This document shows, piece after piece, positions 61,775 to 64,000 of a stretch of 64,000 nucleotides of DNA (position 1 is its first letter; each line of letters opens with the position of its first letter). The stretch is from CAYWVO01 sp964461835 (GTDB taxonomy: Bacteria; Zixibacteria; MSB-5A5; WJJR01; JAJRUJ01). Below the pieces are notes generated by a model that was not told the DNA's origin, made no database searches, and worked only from the letters and a program-made list of their open reading frames with translations. A program made the translations under genes and the position numbers. The stretch is taken from contig CAYWVO010000009.1 of assembly GCA_964461835.1 (NCBI GenBank), positions 12,387 through 76,386 of the forward strand, written 5' to 3'.

Positions 61775-62125
61775 TCAGCCGAAGAAGCAGCAGTACTCAT
61801 CGGCGTCAACAACCTCCAGGAATTCGTCGAATGATTCAACCGTGGGGCACGGTTCGTAGCGGTGCCATTTTAAATCCTGGCGCATCCAGTAGAGTTTCCA
61901 CGTGGCGGTCTTTTTCACGAATGTCGCTTTGGCAATTGGTGTTTGCGTTACTTTTGATTTATCTTGCCAGTGGGGCCGGAATTCCAGGAGTGTAATACTC
62001 TGCCCCTCGATAAGGAACCCCATCCACAGCCTGTCCTGCACGTGTTGCGGAATGCGGTGCTCGCAGTAGGCAGTCGCCTGAGCGCTATATTGTTCTATTT
62101 CCTGGTCAGTGAATGCCATGGGCAT
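61775..62125 (-). CDS. DUF3024 family protein
   Basis: 116 residues (an ATG three codons in, MAFTDQEIE, is a better family start). It carries YCEHRIPQHVQDRLWMGF, SITLLEFRPHWQD, the central AKATFVKKTATWKLYWMRQDLKWHRYEPCP and the end LEVVDADEYCCFFG, consistent with DUF3024. Function unknown. It lies between the repeat element and the nitroreductase gene, in the same orientation as the latter. Confidence 0.78.
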   Translation of the reverse strand: MPMAFTDQEIEQYSAQATAYCEHRIPQHVQDRLWMGFLIEGQSITLLEFRPHWQDKSKVTQTPIAKATFVKKTATWKLYWMRQDLKWHRYEPCPTVESFDEFLEVVDADEYCCFFG

Positions 62126-62259
62126 ATCTCCACATTTCGTATTTGCCGTTCACTTTTACAGAGAAACACATTCATCTATCATTGGCAACTGGACAATCTG
62201 CCATACTGCGTCCCACATGGCGGGGAGACCGGGATCCAGTGGTGGAATAGCGGTATTGG

Positions 62260-62285
62260 AAGCACGGAGATATAAAGCCGTGCTT
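62260..62285 (-). terminator. Possible hairpin after the nitroreductase gene
   Basis: A perfect 8-bp stem AAGCACGG/CCGTGCTT (62260-62267 and 62278-62285) lies 22 bases past the nitroreductase stop. There is no clear T run, so termination is only a suggestion. Confidence 0.35.
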
Positions 62286-62306
62286 CGCCCGAACCGCGGT
62301 CCAAGC

Positions 62307-63401
62307 TCATTCTGCAAAAGATTCAAATACCACCATCTCATTGAGGGGTTTCTTGCCGGGCGTCTCCGGCCATTGTTCCGGCACGCCGACCGGCGTGAAG
62401 CAAATGAGCCGGTAGCGATCCGGAATATCGAAAAAGGTTTTCATTTTGTCTCCCGGGAAAAAAGTGGTGAAAAACCCGGTGCCGTACCCCAGGTATCGTG
62501 CGGCGATCATCAGATACCCCGCCGCCAGGACACCATCGTGGAGGACATATTCCGGGTGCGGCGCGGTGGAGTCGACCAGCACAGCTACATACACGGGGGC
62601 CGAGAGGACATTCTCCAACACACCACGTATTGCTTGCTCAGTCGATTTTCGATCTTCCTCGCTCAGTTGGCGGTTCCTGGTATAAGAATCAAGAAACCAG
62701 TAAAGCGCCTCGTCCTTGAGTCGGCTGAGCTTATCCCGGTCACGAGTGACCAGAAAGGTCCACGGTTGTTGATTGCCCGCGGTCGGAGCGTACCTGGCGG
62801 CATTGAGGATTTTGTAGATATGTTCTTCGGGCACCGGAGTCGGTTTGAATTTGCGGACGGTGCGGCGGGTTTTGAACATATCGAATAAGAAGGCCTGTTT
62901 CTCGTCGTACTCAAGTTGTGTCTCGTTGGTGACCTGATACCGTTTTATCGGGCTGCACAGATCGGCCACCACTTTCCACTCGCCCGCTTCCCGGTGAAAA
63001 ATCAGGGTGAAGTACGAATCGAGATGATGCACGATTGAATCGGCCAGCCCACCGCGGAAATGAAACCGGGCGAGCACATACCCATAATCCCGGCCTTCGT
63101 GCAGTTCCACCAGTTCCACCGGCATATCCCAGTCCTGCTCGGCAAACCATCTTTCGTGGAAATCATAGTAGCCCTGTCGGGTGTCGATGTGGTTCCCGCC
63201 GGCGGTAATGAACACCATGCTGTCCTGATCGGTGACCGTGGAAAAGAGCGCGTCCAAATCCCCCGACTGGACGGCATCGACATACCGATCAAACGCCTGC
63301 TGCAAAGACCTCTCAGGCTGGTTCTGCGCTGTCGAACTACCCGGCAGCAGCAGCCCGATAACGATCAGCACACCAGCAACTCCGGTGCTACGCGTATTCA
63401 T
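62307..63401 (-). CDS. Exported SnoaL-like domain fused to a nitroreductase
   Basis: 364 residues with a signal peptide (1-25, VLIVIGLLLPGSSTA-QN). Residues 30-155 form an NTF2/SnoaL-like cone (DRYVDAVQSGDLDALFSTV, QGYYDFHERWF, GLADSIVHHLDSYFTLIFHR). Residues 168-362 are a nitroreductase domain: RRTVRKFKPTPVPEEHIYKIL with AARYAPTAGNQQPW, the FMN contacts, and VLHDGVLAAGYLMIAARYLGYGTGFF near the C-terminus. Nitroreductases normally are cytoplasmic FMN enzymes; export would require folded (Tat) transport, and no twin-Arg motif is seen in the signal. The fusion is uncommon. An adjacent upstream region has a repeat element and an IS. Confidence 0.85.
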   Translation of the reverse strand: MNTRSTGVAGVLIVIGLLLPGSSTAQNQPERSLQQAFDRYVDAVQSGDLDALFSTVTDQDSMVFITAGGNHIDTRQGYYDFHERWFAEQDWDMPVELVELHEGRDYGYVLARFHFRGGLADSIVHHLDSYFTLIFHREAGEWKVVADLCSPIKRYQVTNETQLEYDEKQAFLFDMFKTRRTVRKFKPTPVPEEHIYKILNAARYAPTAGNQQPWTFLVTRDRDKLSRLKDEALYWFLDSYTRNRQLSEEDRKSTEQAIRGVLENVLSAPVYVAVLVDSTAPHPEYVLHDGVLAAGYLMIAARYLGYGTGFFTTFFPGDKMKTFFDIPDRYRLICFTPVGVPEQWPETPGKKPLNEMVVFESFAE

Positions 63402-63640
63402 GATTTTCCCCCTCCCCGAGATCGTCTTGGGGTTTGATTTTGGTTATGGTAGTACTACCGCCGAATGGAGTGCACATTCCCGAATACGGGATCGAGAGCG
63501 GGAGGTGCATGCAGTGCTGAACCTGTACCCCACCGGAACGGTGGGTGTATTAATCGGTACTTCTCCCCAATGAAATCGCTGTGTGCATTCCTGCGGGGAT
63601 AGCTGAAAAAAGACCAAACATAGCCGCATTGACTTGAACA
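63402..63640. other. Spacer upstream of the nitroreductase gene
   Basis: The 239 bases between the nitroreductase start and the IS element hold no coding frame. The right half is repeat copy B, listed separately; the left part should carry the nitroreductase promoter, but I assign no boxes. Confidence 0.5.
63526..63639. repeat. Palindrome-ended repeat element, copy B, cut by the IS
   Basis: Begins with the hairpin ACCCCACCGGAACGGTGGGT (63527-63546), the exact reverse complement of the right-hand hairpin of copy A. It then matches copy A through TATTAATCGGTACTTCTCC, TTCCTGCGG and ATAGCCGCATTGACTTGAAC. Where copy A continues with its right hairpin, this copy is replaced by IS481-like end sequence at about 63640. 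It is consistent with IS insertion into the repeat. Confidence 0.78.
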
Positions 63641-64000
63641 ACCGGTTACATGGGTAACACATTAAACCGGGGACATGGGTAACACTTTTTTGTCTTTTTG
63701 GTTCATCGTTTTTTTGTTTTTGGTGGTGGGGTGGGGCGAATGACTCGTCCCGTGTTCTCCTGGTAGATCGCCAGGTCCATCTCGTGCCAGCGGATCTACC
63801 ACTGGTCACCGTCAAGCGGGAGAAAGGCAACGTCCTCCCCGACGAGCACATTGGAGAGGAACACCTGCCGTCCCCGCCATCTAAACTCTCCTTGCGAACG
63901 AATGTGTCGAGTGACGGTTCCGCGGGGATAAGTGACCGTCGGCAGCCGCAGTGGATACGGCCGTGGCGACGGGATAAACAGGTCGCCGGGCGTCTGGTTG
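63640..64000 (-). mobile_element. IS481-like insertion sequence, partial at window edge
   Basis: The left end is marked by two near-identical 21-bp direct repeats, AACCGGTTACATGGGTAACAC (63640-63660, written here as AACCGGTTACATGGG plus TAACAC) and AACCGGGGACATGGGTAACAC (63664-63684, same form), which are the paired end repeats typical of this IS group. The interior encodes the C-terminal part of a transposase on the minus strand. The exact boundary and the other end are not visible. It lies against repeat copy B. Confidence 0.8.
63703..64000 (-). pseudogene. IS481-family transposase C-terminus with a premature stop
   Basis: I translated this frame from the complement. The readable part is NQTPGDLFIPSPRPYP, LPTVTYPRGTVTRHIRSQGE, FRWRGRQVFLSNVLVGEDVA and DGDQW, then TAG at 63798-63796. 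The reading continues in frame after the stop as IRWHEMDLAIYQENTGRVIRP and ends at TGA 63703. Family members run on through the corresponding W-x-I/V-x-F-x-x-M-x-L-A segment, so the TAG cuts off about 30 residues. The N-terminus with the DDE catalytic residues is outside the window. The protein may still work if the tail is dispensable. Confidence 0.72.

Overview
The window looks like a contig from an uncultured Gram-negative bacterium of the FCB superphylum, most like candidate phylum Zixibacteria. This is inference from gene content: a secreted protein ending in dockerin-type repeats of the LVNYVYKG kind, a PorV/PorQ-type (UPF0164) outer-membrane protein, many lipoproteins with Ig, FN3 or beta-helix modules, and moderately GC-rich DNA. 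No rRNA, tRNA or CRISPR array was seen. Most genes are ordinary chromosomal genes; accessory character is limited to repeat-rich spacers and an insertion sequence at the right edge.

Layout. 1-2.8 kb: a truncated membrane GAF protein, a small LiaI-like membrane protein and a secreted M23 peptidase with dockerin repeats. 2.9-6.5 kb: the conserved cmk-plsC-rpsA cluster. 6.5-13.8 kb: acyl-CoA and oxidoreductase genes (crotonase, SDR, GlcD-type oxidase, acyl-CoA synthetase) with a cohesin-like lipoprotein, DUF2203, DUF1648 and YjbQ proteins. 13.8-23 kb: signalling and envelope genes, including an HDOD protein with an orphan DHp-like helix pair, a glycosyltransferase, a YprB nuclease, a HEAT protein, a large GND-repeat lipoprotein, and a receiver protein paired with a GAF protein that ends in a degenerate DHp. 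23.3-26.4 kb: a 1038-aa beta-helix lipoprotein.

26.7-35.3 kb: a TCA-cycle region, sucC-sucD-ndk-larA-mdh in one run and icd further on, interrupted by a lipoprotein gene flanked by palindrome-rich repeats. SucD carries a 144-residue histone-H1-like tail. 35.4-43.1 kb: efp (with an altered tip loop), rnhC, an eIF2B-like protein, a CCA-adding enzyme, carbamate kinase, a GTPase-like protein and an aldehyde dehydrogenase. 43.2-48.9 kb: a five-gene minus-strand run (periplasmic PPIase, polyprenol kinase-like, threonine aldolase, metallo-beta-lactamase fold, MATE). 49-55.8 kb: PorV-like protein, two thioredoxin-fold proteins, dnaE and a rhomboid protease. 55.8-60.2 kb: a large M23 protein divergent from a PpiD-like chaperone. 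60.4-64 kb: a YciI lipoprotein, small DUF proteins, a SnoaL-nitroreductase fusion, two copies of a small palindrome-ended repeat and an IS481-like element with a broken transposase.

Points most worth following: the SucD-histone-tail fusion; an EF-P whose conserved PGKG tip is replaced with Gln at the modified-Lys position; a LarA-family racemase beside malate dehydrogenase; two DHp-like proteins without ATPase domains; the GND-repeat lipoprotein; the palindrome cluster at 33.5-33.9 kb; and the repeat element apparently disrupted by an IS481-like insertion.
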